A stretch of DNA of 64,000 nt from Paenibacillus silvestris (GCF_009882985.1 NZ_WTUZ01000040.1:62001-126000), one strand, 5' to 3'. Shown: positions 35,554 to 45,292, counted from the first letter of the stretch. Made by a program: numbers and translations. The notes: a model not told the origin generated them from the sequence alone.

Positions 35554-36159
35554 CTAGAAGGCGCCTTCGATAATGCTCTCGCTAAGTGGACGTCGACCAT
35601 TCGGCAGTTCGCGCTCTTGCAGTTCACTTGGCAAGCCCTCACTGGCTCCGCGGTAGCCTAGAGCAATTACCGCATGCAATTCATACGCCTCGGGTACGCC
35701 TAGCACTTCACGGGCTATATCTCTGTCATAGCCGCCGACAGCTCGCGTTGCAAGACCCAGCAAATGGGCTTGAAAAGCAAGCGAGGCCCAAGCTGCACCA
35801 GCATCGAACGCGTGGGCACCATTCAGGGCTCCGTCTTGACGGAGCTTGTGCGAAAGAACGAGCACAAGTACTGGCGCATGATCCGTCCACAAGCGGTTGT
35901 TCGGCTTAATGAATGATTGAAATTGCTGCTTCTGTGCTTCCGTTTTGGCAACGATAAATCGCCATGGCTGCAAATTGCTTGAGGATGGCGCCCAGCGCGC
36001 GGCTTCCAGGATTGTATAGAGTGTTTCGTCGGCAACCTCTTTCGGTTCAAAAGCACGTGAGGACCAGCGGTTCAGAAAAAGCGGGTGAACGGGGTAATCT
36101 ACTTTCCGGTTCTCCTCTACTTCGGGGAGTAATACAGCTTTCTGTGCTTGGGTTGTCAT
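35554..36159 (-). CDS. Nitroreductase-family FMN oxidoreductase
   Basis: This 201-aa protein has the nitroreductase fold: RWSSRAFEPKEV near residue 32 (FMN phosphate-binding Arg/Ser), AARWAPSSSNLQPWRFIVA, DAGAAWASLAFQAHLLGLATR and the C-terminal GYRG. These enzymes reduce nitro compounds, quinones or flavins with NAD(P)H. The promoter region carries a perfect palindrome over the -10 element, suggesting repressor control by an electrophile or quinone, but also a terminator-like hairpin in the leader. Confidence 0.9.
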   Translation of the reverse strand: MTTQAQKAVLLPEVEENRKVDYPVHPLFLNRWSSRAFEPKEVADETLYTILEAARWAPSSSNLQPWRFIVAKTEAQKQQFQSFIKPNNRLWTDHAPVLVLVLSHKLRQDGALNGAHAFDAGAAWASLAFQAHLLGLATRAVGGYDRDIAREVLGVPEAYELHAVIALGYRGASEGLPSELQERELPNGRRPLSESIIEGAF

Positions 36160-36203
36160 GTGTCATCATTTCCTTTCTTCCAATTCCTGATTGGCTGAGA
36201 AAT

Positions 36204-36242
36204 AAAAAAAAGAGACAACTTCTCTGGATAGAGAAAGTGTCT
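36204..36242 (-). terminator. Terminator between the isomerase-like and nitroreductase genes
   Basis: GAGACA-TTCTC pairs with GAGAA-TGTCTC, followed on the minus strand by eight T residues. It can end the upstream gene (stop at 36347), but it also lies downstream of the promoter at 36271-36300 and so inside the presumed nitroreductase leader. Confidence 0.85.
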
Positions 36243-36267
36243 CCGTTAGAACGGTAGTCCTTGTGTA

Positions 36268-36300
36268 TATACAGTAGCACTGTATAGGAAGTGTCGTCAA
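36268..36300 (-). promoter_or_regulatory. Promoter with perfect palindromic operator before the nitroreductase gene
   Basis: On the minus strand TTGACG (36295-36300) and TACTGT (36271-36276) are 18 bases apart. A 19-bp palindrome TATACAGT-AGC-ACTGTATA (36268-36286) covers the -10 element, the usual place for a repressor site. The regulator is not encoded next to it. Confidence 0.6.
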
Positions 36301-36346
36301 TATTATTTCTTGTATTCCGATGAACTTTATCGGGAATTGAACAATT

Positions 36347-37183
36347 TCATGATGAAGTGATATACGGAGCGACCAGCTTCCGAACACGCTCAATCCCTTC
36401 CCACATGTCGCCGGTCCCGTCATAGACTACAGTAATCGGACCTTCGTACCCTGCTTGCTTCGCAATATCCATGCAGCGGATGAACTCGTCTGCATCTGGA
36501 AATCCTTCCGCATCCGTTTGTGCTTTGGCATGGATGGACTCGCTGAATGGAATCGTTTGGGCTAACGCTTCGAATTTGTCACTCCCTTTGAAATTGCCAT
36601 AATCGGAAGTGAATCCAAGGACATCCTCGCATTTTTGCAGCAAAGTAAGACAATTATCAGCTACAGAAGTCAACGAGTGGAAATTTTCCGTAACCACCCT
36701 AACCCCGCGCGAGCTAGCATATTCCCCTAACTCTCTTAATGCATCAACCGAACGCGCTAAAGCTTGGACATCTGAAGGCTCCGCATCCCCTGCAATGACC
36801 CGAACTCGCTCTGCTCCCGCAAGTGCGGCAATATCAATCCATCCTTTAATCCATGCAATGTCTGAGGTTCTGCGATCCTCATCAGCGCTAGAGACATCTC
36901 CATACTCGAGTAGCAGGGTGTAGAAGCGTAGATTTGCTGATTGGAACGATTGTTTCAACGCTCCGAGATACTCTTCACTTGTCTCTGGAAAATGAAAATG
37001 GCAAACCTCCGCAGAGGCAAACCCTTTGTTGGCAAGTGTGGCTGGAAGCTCCAGCAGCGTAAGAAGTTCCGGTTGCTCCTGCGCTACCGTTATTTGTGTA
37101 CGTGTCGATTCATCCCAGCGTGTCCACCGCAATGGACCTAACAATCGGTGCAAACTCCAACTCGTCAATGATAAAAATGGCAT
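36347..37183 (-). CDS. Sugar phosphate isomerase/epimerase-like TIM-barrel protein
   Basis: This 278-aa protein belongs to the xylose isomerase-like/AP endonuclease 2 barrel superfamily. Metal-ligand regions are visible as EVCHFHFP (about residue 60), VTENFHS (about 160), FTSDYGNFKG (about 185) and SIHAKAQ (about 208). Members include hydroxypyruvate isomerases and inosose dehydratases; the substrate is unknown. It opens the group isomerase-terminator-nitroreductase on the minus strand and is separated from the VOC gene by 86 bases. Confidence 0.85.
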   Translation of the reverse strand: MPFLSLTSWSLHRLLGPLRWTRWDESTRTQITVAQEQPELLTLLELPATLANKGFASAEVCHFHFPETSEEYLGALKQSFQSANLRFYTLLLEYGDVSSADEDRRTSDIAWIKGWIDIAALAGAERVRVIAGDAEPSDVQALARSVDALRELGEYASSRGVRVVTENFHSLTSVADNCLTLLQKCEDVLGFTSDYGNFKGSDKFEALAQTIPFSESIHAKAQTDAEGFPDADEFIRCMDIAKQAGYEGPITVVYDGTGDMWEGIERVRKLVAPYITSS

Positions 37184-37269
37184 ATGTTCAACCCTTCCTT
37201 ACTCTGTTTGAACAGATTCTACCAAATCCACCCTACTGGAGACCATATGCCATCTCGCCGTTTCCTCTC

Positions 37270-38049
37270 TTATTGTGCTGTTTTGTCTGCTTCTTCCACA
37301 ACCAGGTATCCATTCCCGTCCGGATCTTGAAAGTGGAAACAAGTAACACCTAATCGAGTTTCGATTCCCTCTTTAACAAGGCCACCTACAGAACGAACAT
37401 GTTCAAGGGCGGCTTGCACATCCGGCGATTCCAGGATCATAATGGGGTTCGTTCGCGTTTCTAACTGAAGCTGCTCAAAGAATTTACTTGAGGACTGACT
37501 TAAGCGGTTATCGTCAATAAGCAGATGAGCTCCGCGATCCATTGGAATCACAGGCAAATCGCTGAACCGAAGATCTGGACCTGCGCTTTTCCCAACAAAA
37601 GCTTCATACCAAGCCGTCGTATCATCCATATCATCGGTATGCACCAGGATGCGGCTAATTTTTCGTAAAAAAACATTCGCAGGTCTTGCCTGCTTTAAAC
37701 CTAAATCCCGTTTCGCTTGGCAAACCATATGAGAGTTCATATTGAAAACGGAAATATACTCATCTTCGATAACATCCGTCAAGACCGTGTGCGATCTGCT
37801 TTCGCAGAATTGATGCGCAGCATGGCTGTCATCGGTATCGAACATAATCGTTGGCGGAGACCCCCAGGTGTTCCGGTCTAGAATGATTTCTGTGCCCTCC
37901 AATGCAAAAATATAAATACCATGGGTGTCCTGATCAGGTTGGGGAACAATGGGTCGCTGAAACAAATTCGCGTACCATTCAATGGAGCGCTTTAGATCTT
38001 GAACGGGAATAAATACAGCTGGCATAAAAGCATTAATCGGATGTGACAT
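37270..38049 (-). CDS. Two-domain VOC (glyoxalase/bleomycin resistance-like) protein
   Basis: This 259-aa protein contains two vicinal-oxygen-chelate modules (about residues 8-115 and 130-255); the second ends in the typical HFQDPDGNGYLVVE. Such proteins act as dioxygenases, glyoxalases or antibiotic-binding proteins; I cannot say which. The ATG at 38049 follows AAGGAGG with a nine-base spacer. It lies downstream of the ECF sigma gene by 66 bases and may share its transcript. Confidence 0.88.
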   Translation of the reverse strand: MSHPINAFMPAVFIPVQDLKRSIEWYANLFQRPIVPQPDQDTHGIYIFALEGTEIILDRNTWGSPPTIMFDTDDSHAAHQFCESRSHTVLTDVIEDEYISVFNMNSHMVCQAKRDLGLKQARPANVFLRKISRILVHTDDMDDTTAWYEAFVGKSAGPDLRFSDLPVIPMDRGAHLLIDDNRLSQSSSKFFEQLQLETRTNPIMILESPDVQAALEHVRSVGGLVKEGIETRLGVTCFHFQDPDGNGYLVVEEADKTAQ

Positions 38050-38115
38050 CGTCGTTTTCCTCCTTAGTTGATTGTACAGCATATAGACACAGCGGCTGCA
38101 TCATTTCTATCACAC

Positions 38116-39672
38116 TCATTCAAAAATAGTTGCAATGAGGCGGATGCCTTCTTTTTCAGCCTCCCACGCTAGCATCAGCTCTTCCCTGATCTTGCTTATT
38201 TGGCCTGCATGACTGCCTCCGTAACCAAACGGAAAGCTCGGGTATAAGCGAGTGAAGGATTGGCTGACTTGCGTATAGCACAGCGCTGCCTCAGCCAGCT
38301 GCTGTTTGCGCCAGACATTGTTGCTGTTAGCCGACAGCTTCTGCAAATAGTGAGCCGCATGCTGACGAGCTTCGGCCAAAATCGCCACTTGATAGGCATG
38401 TCCATGCAGATCAAGTGAACCTTCTTCTACAGCCTCCAGCCATAGGCGGTAACCGTCAAGGCCGAAAGCATAGCCGTCCAAGGGAGGTTCTTTCCCTCTT
38501 GCATGCTCGATTATCGCTCGGAGCGCAGCATCCTCTGTTTGAGGTGGAGCCGCTCTACCGCGGATGCCGAGCACGAACAGCGGCGGTTGATCAGCTTTTC
38601 TTCCCAACTGGTCATAACGAATAGACCTTTCCTCGCGGTTATAACCTAGATATAGGATTTTCTGTTCGCTGTCATTGTAGCTATGGATAAACCCAAACTC
38701 ATTACTCTGCATATTCCAAATAATTGCAGGTACATCCTGATCGATAGAACCATGTATGATGGATAAGAGATGAACTTGCTGTTCCGGCGTTAGTGTCTTG
38801 CGCTGAGGCCGCCCAAAACATGTTCCACGGATACCTAGTCGCTCCAGAATTCGATAGGCGGTATAACTCCAGTCGAAGGTTGCATTTCCTTGGGAGTGAC
38901 AGCTTTTCGCCACATTCAAACGAAATGCATCACCCGAGATCCCCATCAGCTCCGTATGAGAAAGGTTCTCCTCTCCTACAGTCCGGAGCGCTTCACCAAT
39001 CATAACGGACAGAAAAGCATAAGGACGAGAAAACACGGGATGCGGCAGCGTTCTTGTGACTGGCAGCCCACATCTGCTCCGCCCCTCAAGATAACGCTCG
39101 ATTTCATTCCGGAAACGCTCTTCATTCGCTTTCACGCGTGCGCGAGACAACAAGTTATAGACATTGCTTTGCTTCATTCCGAAGCGGGCAGCCAGCTCTT
39201 CCGTCGTCGCTTCATCAAAAGCGCTGGCGGTTAAAACCTCGCGTGCCTGCTCGGAAAGCGCGCGCATAGAACTGCGAATCAACTCTTCGCCTTCTTCCCG
39301 CTCCTGCCAGGCACTTGGACTAGTCTCCTTGCCTCCACTAAACTCTCCCGAGCTCGATTCAGGGACTTCCTCGGTAACGTATTCGCTCCGGTTAGCCGCT
39401 CCACGAATCGAATTCATCGCGATACGGCGAACTATAATTCGAAACCAGCCACCGAATTTCGCTTCGTTTTTCAGGTCATGTATATTGTCTTTTACTTTGA
39501 GAAAAGCTTCCTGCACCACATCTTCTGCAAGAAAGGCATCCCGAACGATGGCTTGCGCCCAGGACAAGGCAGCTGAGCGATAATCGCTGAGAAGCTGCTC
39601 GAAAGCAATCGAATCCCCCTCTTTGACACGTCGTATAAGATCAGGTACTTCGCTATGGTTCCCCACTGGCAA
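38116..39672 (-). CDS. ECF sigma factor with long C-terminal extension
   Basis: This 518-aa protein starts with a normal ECF sigma: region 2 (about residues 8-90, AEDVVQEAFLKVKDNI) and region 4 (about 130-185, TTEELAARFGMKQSNVYNLLSRARVK). About 330 further residues follow, with a block LMGISGDAFRLNV and later GYAFGLDGYRLWLEA that recall BtrH-N/C39-peptidase-like domains in which a conserved Cys-containing core binds or cleaves peptides. Ordinary ECF factors are about 180 aa. No anti-sigma gene is adjacent, so the extension may be the sensor or regulator. The DUF4173 membrane protein is encoded immediately upstream. Confidence 0.85.
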   Translation of the reverse strand: MPVGNHSEVPDLIRRVKEGDSIAFEQLLSDYRSAALSWAQAIVRDAFLAEDVVQEAFLKVKDNIHDLKNEAKFGGWFRIIVRRIAMNSIRGAANRSEYVTEEVPESSSGEFSGGKETSPSAWQEREEGEELIRSSMRALSEQAREVLTASAFDEATTEELAARFGMKQSNVYNLLSRARVKANEERFRNEIERYLEGRSRCGLPVTRTLPHPVFSRPYAFLSVMIGEALRTVGEENLSHTELMGISGDAFRLNVAKSCHSQGNATFDWSYTAYRILERLGIRGTCFGRPQRKTLTPEQQVHLLSIIHGSIDQDVPAIIWNMQSNEFGFIHSYNDSEQKILYLGYNREERSIRYDQLGRKADQPPLFVLGIRGRAAPPQTEDAALRAIIEHARGKEPPLDGYAFGLDGYRLWLEAVEEGSLDLHGHAYQVAILAEARQHAAHYLQKLSANSNNVWRKQQLAEAALCYTQVSQSFTRLYPSFPFGYGGSHAGQISKIREELMLAWEAEKEGIRLIATIFE

Positions 39673-39723
39673 CCTCCTGCCATCTTTATTTCCCGTCTAT
39701 ATTCGCCAAGACGACCGATTTTC

Positions 39724-41241
39724 CTACTTCCACGCCCGATAGCTGGATAGATTCCAGGATGGCCAAGTTTTACTCTTTTGATCACTCATCACACGATCTA
39801 TCGTTTGCTGGGCTTTACTTAGCTCGGGATGCTTAGCCTGCAAATTCCTCAACGCTGGAACCACATCCGTTGACAGGCTACCCAAGTAATTTAGGTCGAT
39901 GACACCTGTTTTTTCATAGCGCTCGATGTTGTTAATGGCAATCCGGTGGTCAAGGTTCATATAATTCATCACTACATAGGCAAGAATGGCAGTCGTTATG
40001 TAAGCTCTGGACATCGACATCTTTTCCAACCAAATCCGGAAAAAAGCAAGGATAAACAAAATGCCAAGGAAGATCATAAACCCATGCACGAGCAGTCTCG
40101 TTTGGGTAAATCCATATGCCTCTTCATATAACGAAAGCCTTCCATAAGCAGAAATTAGCATCACAATTGTACAGGCTACCAGTAAAGTAAGCAGTGCTTT
40201 TCGAATCATTTCCCCTAATGGACTGCTAGAGCGAATCCAATGTAAACCAGGAAACAGCAGCGATACATTGATAAGAGCGACAACGACAAGCTCTGCAAAA
40301 CCTCTACGGGCATATTCCGCATAAGCAACTCCAATTGGCAATAGGCCATCTGCGGCTCCGAATAAATACGAAAACTGAATGATCGCAAACAACACATAAA
40401 CCACATTCACGCAAACAAGCAGAGTTCCTGCTGTTATTGGATCAAGCAAGGGTTTGTTGCGAATCACATCAGCAGTAGCAGCAGCTGTTTCATTTTCCGT
40501 ACGGTCAAATGGGTGCGAGGCTTCGATGACTTTTGGGAAAAGCAGTCCCCACATATAACAAAACGTGTACAAGGTAACGGCAACTGCCAGAATGATTCGG
40601 CTTATCCCTTCCCCAATGGATACGCCAGTGAACCAAGCCGGAACTTCCGCAATCCAAGATAAGAAAATCCGGTCTGCAGAAGCTAACAATCCAATCACGA
40701 TAAACAAGATTGGCGCTGCAAGCAGTAGGCCAGCCAAGACCTTTACGACTTTCGCCCACGTCGAATCTTTCGGGTTATCACGGGTAGGCAGCCAAGCTTT
40801 GACCATCCCGAAGGGGACAGGGAGATAAGTAATCGGACTGCTGAGAACGTGCCTAACCATGTCTTGCAAGAAAGTAGCATGGTACCAAGCATGTTTGCTA
40901 TTCCTCGATAACACAACCGTTTGCATCACGATACAAAGCGGCAGAGCAATTATATTTAGCAGGTGGAAAAAGTTATTTGCGAACAAGGCATAGGTCAGCG
41001 CCAGCAAAGCAACAGGCACCATCAGCAGCCAACCGGCGGTACTCTGCCCTTTCCACGGTTCAAATCCGCCTAATCTGCCTTTTATCGAATAAAAATAAAG
41101 TCCATAGAAGCCGGCAACGCTTAGAAATACAGATATACCTGCTGGACGGCCAATAAATAAATATTGCACCAGCAGTCCGAATAAACAAGCGTACGCTAAC
41201 ATGCAGCTATATTTTCTTTGCCATGGAGCTGGATCTCTCAT
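39724..41241 (-). CDS. DUF4173/DUF4153-type multispanning membrane protein
   Basis: This 505-aa protein has about twelve hydrophobic helices. Family features are the central AYAEYARRGFAELVVVALINVSLLFP block and the soluble C-terminal section with DHRIAINNIERYEKTGVIDLNYLGSLSTDVVPAL. Function of DUF4173 proteins is unknown; they often sit beside regulators. Here the gene is 51 bases upstream of the long ECF sigma factor on the same strand, suggesting a functional link such as membrane signalling. Confidence 0.85.
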   Translation of the reverse strand: MRDPAPWQRKYSCMLAYACLFGLLVQYLFIGRPAGISVFLSVAGFYGLYFYSIKGRLGGFEPWKGQSTAGWLLMVPVALLALTYALFANNFFHLLNIIALPLCIVMQTVVLSRNSKHAWYHATFLQDMVRHVLSSPITYLPVPFGMVKAWLPTRDNPKDSTWAKVVKVLAGLLLAAPILFIVIGLLASADRIFLSWIAEVPAWFTGVSIGEGISRIILAVAVTLYTFCYMWGLLFPKVIEASHPFDRTENETAAATADVIRNKPLLDPITAGTLLVCVNVVYVLFAIIQFSYLFGAADGLLPIGVAYAEYARRGFAELVVVALINVSLLFPGLHWIRSSSPLGEMIRKALLTLLVACTIVMLISAYGRLSLYEEAYGFTQTRLLVHGFMIFLGILFILAFFRIWLEKMSMSRAYITTAILAYVVMNYMNLDHRIAINNIERYEKTGVIDLNYLGSLSTDVVPALRNLQAKHPELSKAQQTIDRVMSDQKSKTWPSWNLSSYRAWK

Positions 41242-41379
41242 TGAACTTTCTCTCCTTTAATCATAACGATATGGAATTGCAAGGAATTGATAATTCCTGC
41301 CTTTTATTGTAACCTTTAAAACAAGAACAAAAAGTGTAAGTTTAATTTCTGTAATTTCATATTTTATGACGGAGGCCAT

Positions 41380-43185
41380 ATGATGAAAATTCGCAAGCAT
41401 TATTTGACACTTCGGCAGGCTTTCCCACATCTCCATGAAGAGGCTCCACTGGAGACAACGCTCGAAGAGCTTGCGGCGGAGGTAGACTGCACACATCGCA
41501 ACATGGTGCTGCTCCTCAAGCGGATGCAGCAAGAACAGTGGCTCACTTGGCAGCCCAAGAAAGGTCGCGGCAATCGCTCGACCCTCATCTTTCATATGCG
41601 CAAAGAACAATTGCTTCTGGAAGAAGCCAAACAATTCGTGGCCAAGCAAGACCTCGAGTCTGCTCTTGAGCTGCTGCAAACAACCGATCATCCCTCTCAC
41701 CTGAGAGAGCAGTTTCAAGAATGGTTGTCTGGCCAATTCGGGTTTCGTTCGGAGCTGCAGGGCGATCGGCGATCTGATGTGCTGCGCTTCCCTCTGACCC
41801 AAACCATTCACGCATTAGACCCTGCTGCGATCCATTATACTGGAGAATCCCATCTGGTGAACCAGCTCTTCGATGGCCTTGTTCGGATGGATGCAAAGGG
41901 TGAGCACATCGTGCCTCATTTGGCGCATGCCTGGGAAGTCGATGAAACGAGAACCATTTGGACGTTCTATCTCCGAAAAGGAGTGCGCTTTCATCATGGA
42001 CGCGAAATGGCTGCAAGTGACGTCAAGTATGCGCTTGAAAGGCTGCAGCGCTTAGCGCCGCGCGGACTGTACAGCTGGGCATATGCGGGAATTAAGCAGA
42101 TTTCCTGCCCGAATGACACGACAGTTGTCATCCAACTCGTTGAACGCAATGAATTGTTTTTGGGATTCTTGAGCACGAATCGTGCGGCGATTGTGCCTGA
42201 AGACGCGTGCGAATCTGCTGGCGGTTGGATGGGCACGAACCCTGTCGGAACGGGTCCTTTTCGCTTAGCGGGACACGAACATGGCATTTGGATACTGGAG
42301 GCCTTTCCTGCGTATTTTCAAGGCAGAGGGTTCTTGGATCGTGTCGAGGTATGGACGCAGCCAGAGCTTGAACATCTGTCTGACTCCGATTCTAAGCAGT
42401 CTTTTCAAGTCATGCACAATGTGCGAATTTCGGACATGGATGCTCAGCGCTGGCAGCAGGTGCGACAATCGGGAATGACGACGAAGTTCATGACGGTTAA
42501 TGAGCGGAAGGAAGGTCCTTTACGAGATCCGCTTATCCGTAAAGCGCTCAGATTTGCTCTAGATCAAGCTTATTTATTAGAGCAGCTTTCTGGGGATGTG
42601 ATCGAAGCGGCGGACTCTTTCTTTCCGAAATCAGATGCTGAAGGAGAAGAAGTAGATGGTGATGCTCCCCGCCCTTCTTATAGATCCGCAACACTTGATC
42701 AGCTGATTCACTCTGCCGGTTATCAAGGGGAGACTTTGATGCTTGCTACGATTCCGCAATACGAGCAGGATGCACTTCTGCTGCAGAACATGTACGAGAA
42801 ATCTGGCATCTCACTCCAAATCATGCTCATTCCTGCGGAACAGTTCAATGGCGAGCTGCGCATGTCCGCTGATCTTGTTCTTTTCGCCACCATGATGGAT
42901 GAGCACCGCGAACTACGGCTTTATGATATGTACAAAAGTATGCAGCAACATGCGGCGCCTGAGGTGCAGTCCCTGCTCGATGACAGCTTGCACCAGCTGC
43001 GTTATGAAATCGATCCCCTACGCAGAAAAACGCTGCTTGAGCAGTTAGAATCACAGCTCAAGCAGCGTAATAGCTTGCTTTTTCTATATCGCAAACATCT
43101 CAAAACCGCCTATCACCCATCGATTCGCGGCATTTCGTTCGATTCTCTCGGGTGGGTACGATTTCGCGACATTTGGTTCACTTAA
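41380..43185 (+). CDS. SgrR-like transcriptional regulator with solute-binding domain
   Basis: This 601-aa cytoplasmic protein joins an N-terminal SgrR-type HTH (about residues 5-110; LEELAAEVDCTHRNMVLLLKRMQQEQWLTWQPKKGRGNRS) to a family 5 extracellular solute-binding domain (about 150-590; LYSWAYAGIKQI, GTGPFRLAGHE) without signal peptide. In enteric SgrR the binding domain is thought to sense sugar phosphate. No cognate transporter is adjacent. It is divergent from DUF4173 and convergent with the helicase, whose stop is 10 bases away. Two consecutive ATGs fit the GGAGG box; 41383 is equally possible. Confidence 0.88.
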   Translation: MMKIRKHYLTLRQAFPHLHEEAPLETTLEELAAEVDCTHRNMVLLLKRMQQEQWLTWQPKKGRGNRSTLIFHMRKEQLLLEEAKQFVAKQDLESALELLQTTDHPSHLREQFQEWLSGQFGFRSELQGDRRSDVLRFPLTQTIHALDPAAIHYTGESHLVNQLFDGLVRMDAKGEHIVPHLAHAWEVDETRTIWTFYLRKGVRFHHGREMAASDVKYALERLQRLAPRGLYSWAYAGIKQISCPNDTTVVIQLVERNELFLGFLSTNRAAIVPEDACESAGGWMGTNPVGTGPFRLAGHEHGIWILEAFPAYFQGRGFLDRVEVWTQPELEHLSDSDSKQSFQVMHNVRISDMDAQRWQQVRQSGMTTKFMTVNERKEGPLRDPLIRKALRFALDQAYLLEQLSGDVIEAADSFFPKSDAEGEEVDGDAPRPSYRSATLDQLIHSAGYQGETLMLATIPQYEQDALLLQNMYEKSGISLQIMLIPAEQFNGELRMSADLVLFATMMDEHRELRLYDMYKSMQQHAAPEVQSLLDDSLHQLRYEIDPLRRKTLLEQLESQLKQRNSLLFLYRKHLKTAYHPSIRGISFDSLGWVRFRDIWFT

Positions 43186-43195
43186 ACGTGCAGCC

Positions 43196-45145
43196 TTACA
43201 GGCTAAATCTCAGCGGTACTCCTGAAGGAAGTACACCTACAATATGCTCGCGAAGCGCATCATTCGTGTGCATCTCTTCGCTAAAGATAGCGATAATCCC
43301 GCTATCTTCCCGCGTTCGGATTAAGCGCCCAATCCCTTGTCTCAGCCTTAACAGCATGTAGGGGATGTCTACTTCCTCGAAAGGATCAGAGGCAGCTTCC
43401 CTCTTAGCCATGAAAACGGGATCTTGCGGTGGAAATGGAAGCGCCCAGATGATGACGTTCGATAAGGAAGGACCTGGCACATCGAGTCCTTCCCACAAGC
43501 TGACGGCAGCCAGCACGCTATGCTCGTCTCCTTGGAAAGAAGCGATGAGATGGCTGATTTCTTGATCTCCTTCGAATAGAAACCGCAGGTTCTCGCACTC
43601 GCTCCGCTTCTGAATCTCCTGCTTAAACCTGCGCAGCTCTTCATGCGTCGGGAAAAGAATTAACGCCCTTCCTTCCGTTTTTTGCAGCAGCTTGATGGCT
43701 ATCTCCATTTTCTCCTGGAATGTTCCACTCGAAGTCCACGTTGGAGCTAACACTTCCATTCGTTCAGCGTAGTCATATGGCGAGTCCACAGAGAACGATA
43801 AATACTTGTCCAGTCCCAGGCTATCCGCAATATAATCAAAGGTTCCTTCTACGGATAACGTAGCTGAGGAGAAAACGATTGGCATTTTGGCAGAAAACAC
43901 TTGCTCTTTCAGTACTTCTTTCACCGTTCTTGGCATGATGACTAAGCTCAAACCTGTAATACTCTCCGTTGCCCAACAGATGAAAGCTTGATCTTGGCGG
44001 AACAAAGCCAGTGCCTTCTGCATCATTTCCAAATGCTCTTCGACAATTTTGAGCTGATAGTCGTTCAAAGTGAACATCTCACTTTCGAAGACAAGCTCCT
44101 CTTCGATCTGTGATAAAATATCACATAAACGATGAATTTCGCGCAGCAATCGATCATTCATCACAATCTGCTTGCGGTCTGAGCCCACAATCGGCTGACA
44201 GCTGCTTTCGAGCACTTCAAACATCAATTCGCTTTGCTCAATCGCCTGATCAATACAGACAGCTAGTGTCTCGCGCACTTCCCCTTTTAACAACCGAACC
44301 ACTAATTCTTCAAAAACAGTATGCTTAAGCTTGTAAGTCAACGCTTTCTGGGCAGCCGACTCCATCAAATGTCCTTCATCGAAAACGACCGCACAGTGGT
44401 CTGGCAGCAAAGGCAGCTGGCCTTCCCGCTTCCGCCCTTCATACGTCCAAACATGCTCCATATAGAAATCATGGGAACAAATAATTAGATCTGCCGATTT
44501 CCGGTATGACTCCCGTGACAAGGTTTGACCGCAGCGGTGTCGTTTATCACAGACAAAGCAATCCTGATAAGCATCCCAACTAACACGTTCCCACTGTGCA
44601 TCATTCAGATCGGGATAGTCTTTGCGATCCCCATACGCATAAAACGATTGCAGAGCTTCCCGAGTGTGGACGAAGTCAGGCAAACCAGCATGTAACTCCC
44701 GGTATAAACTTAAATCTTCATGTCCAAAACGAGCTTCATCCAGCTTCTGAAGACACAGATATTGATCCGGTGACTTGGCAAGCCGAGCATCAATGACAAG
44801 ATCCAAATGCCGCATTAACTTATCAATATCGCCGCCTGGCTTGACCAATTGCTCAATTAACGATTCATCCGCACACGCGATGATGGCCGGTTTCTTCGTT
44901 AGTCGCGAATAACAAATGGCATAGAGCAAGTAGACAAGCGTCTTCCCTGTACCTACACCCGCTTCAGCGAAAATGGTCTGTTTCTCAGCAAAAGCCCGCT
45001 CCAGCTGAAACGCCATGTAAATCTGCTCATCGCGTACTTCAAACCCTGCTTCGGGTAAAACCTCATAAAATAAATCAGCAATCCAATCAGAAACCTGCTG
45101 CATGAATGGCTGTGAATGATCATACTCAAATGGATACCGTCCCAC
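43196..45145 (-). CDS. DinG/XPD-type iron-sulfur ATP-dependent DNA helicase
   Basis: This 649-aa superfamily 2 helicase has Walker A EAGVGTGKT (about residue 60), a DEGH Walker B, and C-terminal motifs including SATLS, SLWEGLDVPG and QGIGRLIR. Between motifs Ia and II lie four cysteines (one in YLCLQ and three in DCFVCDKRHRCG) that fit the XPD/DinG 4Fe-4S cluster. Such helicases unwind DNA with 5' to 3' polarity in repair. No exonuclease domain is present, unlike Bacillus DinG. I prefer GTG 45145, eight bases after GGGGG, to the TTG 33 bases upstream. Confidence 0.88.
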   Translation of the reverse strand: MGRYPFEYDHSQPFMQQVSDWIADLFYEVLPEAGFEVRDEQIYMAFQLERAFAEKQTIFAEAGVGTGKTLVYLLYAICYSRLTKKPAIIACADESLIEQLVKPGGDIDKLMRHLDLVIDARLAKSPDQYLCLQKLDEARFGHEDLSLYRELHAGLPDFVHTREALQSFYAYGDRKDYPDLNDAQWERVSWDAYQDCFVCDKRHRCGQTLSRESYRKSADLIICSHDFYMEHVWTYEGRKREGQLPLLPDHCAVVFDEGHLMESAAQKALTYKLKHTVFEELVVRLLKGEVRETLAVCIDQAIEQSELMFEVLESSCQPIVGSDRKQIVMNDRLLREIHRLCDILSQIEEELVFESEMFTLNDYQLKIVEEHLEMMQKALALFRQDQAFICWATESITGLSLVIMPRTVKEVLKEQVFSAKMPIVFSSATLSVEGTFDYIADSLGLDKYLSFSVDSPYDYAERMEVLAPTWTSSGTFQEKMEIAIKLLQKTEGRALILFPTHEELRRFKQEIQKRSECENLRFLFEGDQEISHLIASFQGDEHSVLAAVSLWEGLDVPGPSLSNVIIWALPFPPQDPVFMAKREAASDPFEEVDIPYMLLRLRQGIGRLIRTREDSGIIAIFSEEMHTNDALREHIVGVLPSGVPLRFSL

Positions 45146-45223
45146 GTTACAAGCCCCCAAAAATAGAAATCTAATCAAACTTGTATTATCTCACTAACTA
45201 GGTACAAAAGCAAAGAATGATAC

Positions 45224-45269
45224 AAAAAAGCTTCATTCACTCCGCTTTAATCGTGGAGATGAAGAAGCC
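45224..45269 (-). terminator. Probable terminator after the radical SAM gene
   Basis: GGCTTCTTCATCTCC pairs imperfectly with GGAGTGAATGAAGC, followed on the minus strand by six T residues, 23 bases past the stop at 45293. Confidence 0.7.
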
Positions 45270-45292
45270 TTCCATCCATTATTACCTTCAGT

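Noticed and set aside
41257-41811. 184-codon minus-strand open frame beside the SgrR-like gene
   Set aside because: It lies almost wholly antisense to the well-supported plus-strand regulator, has no ribosome binding site and no recognisable domain.
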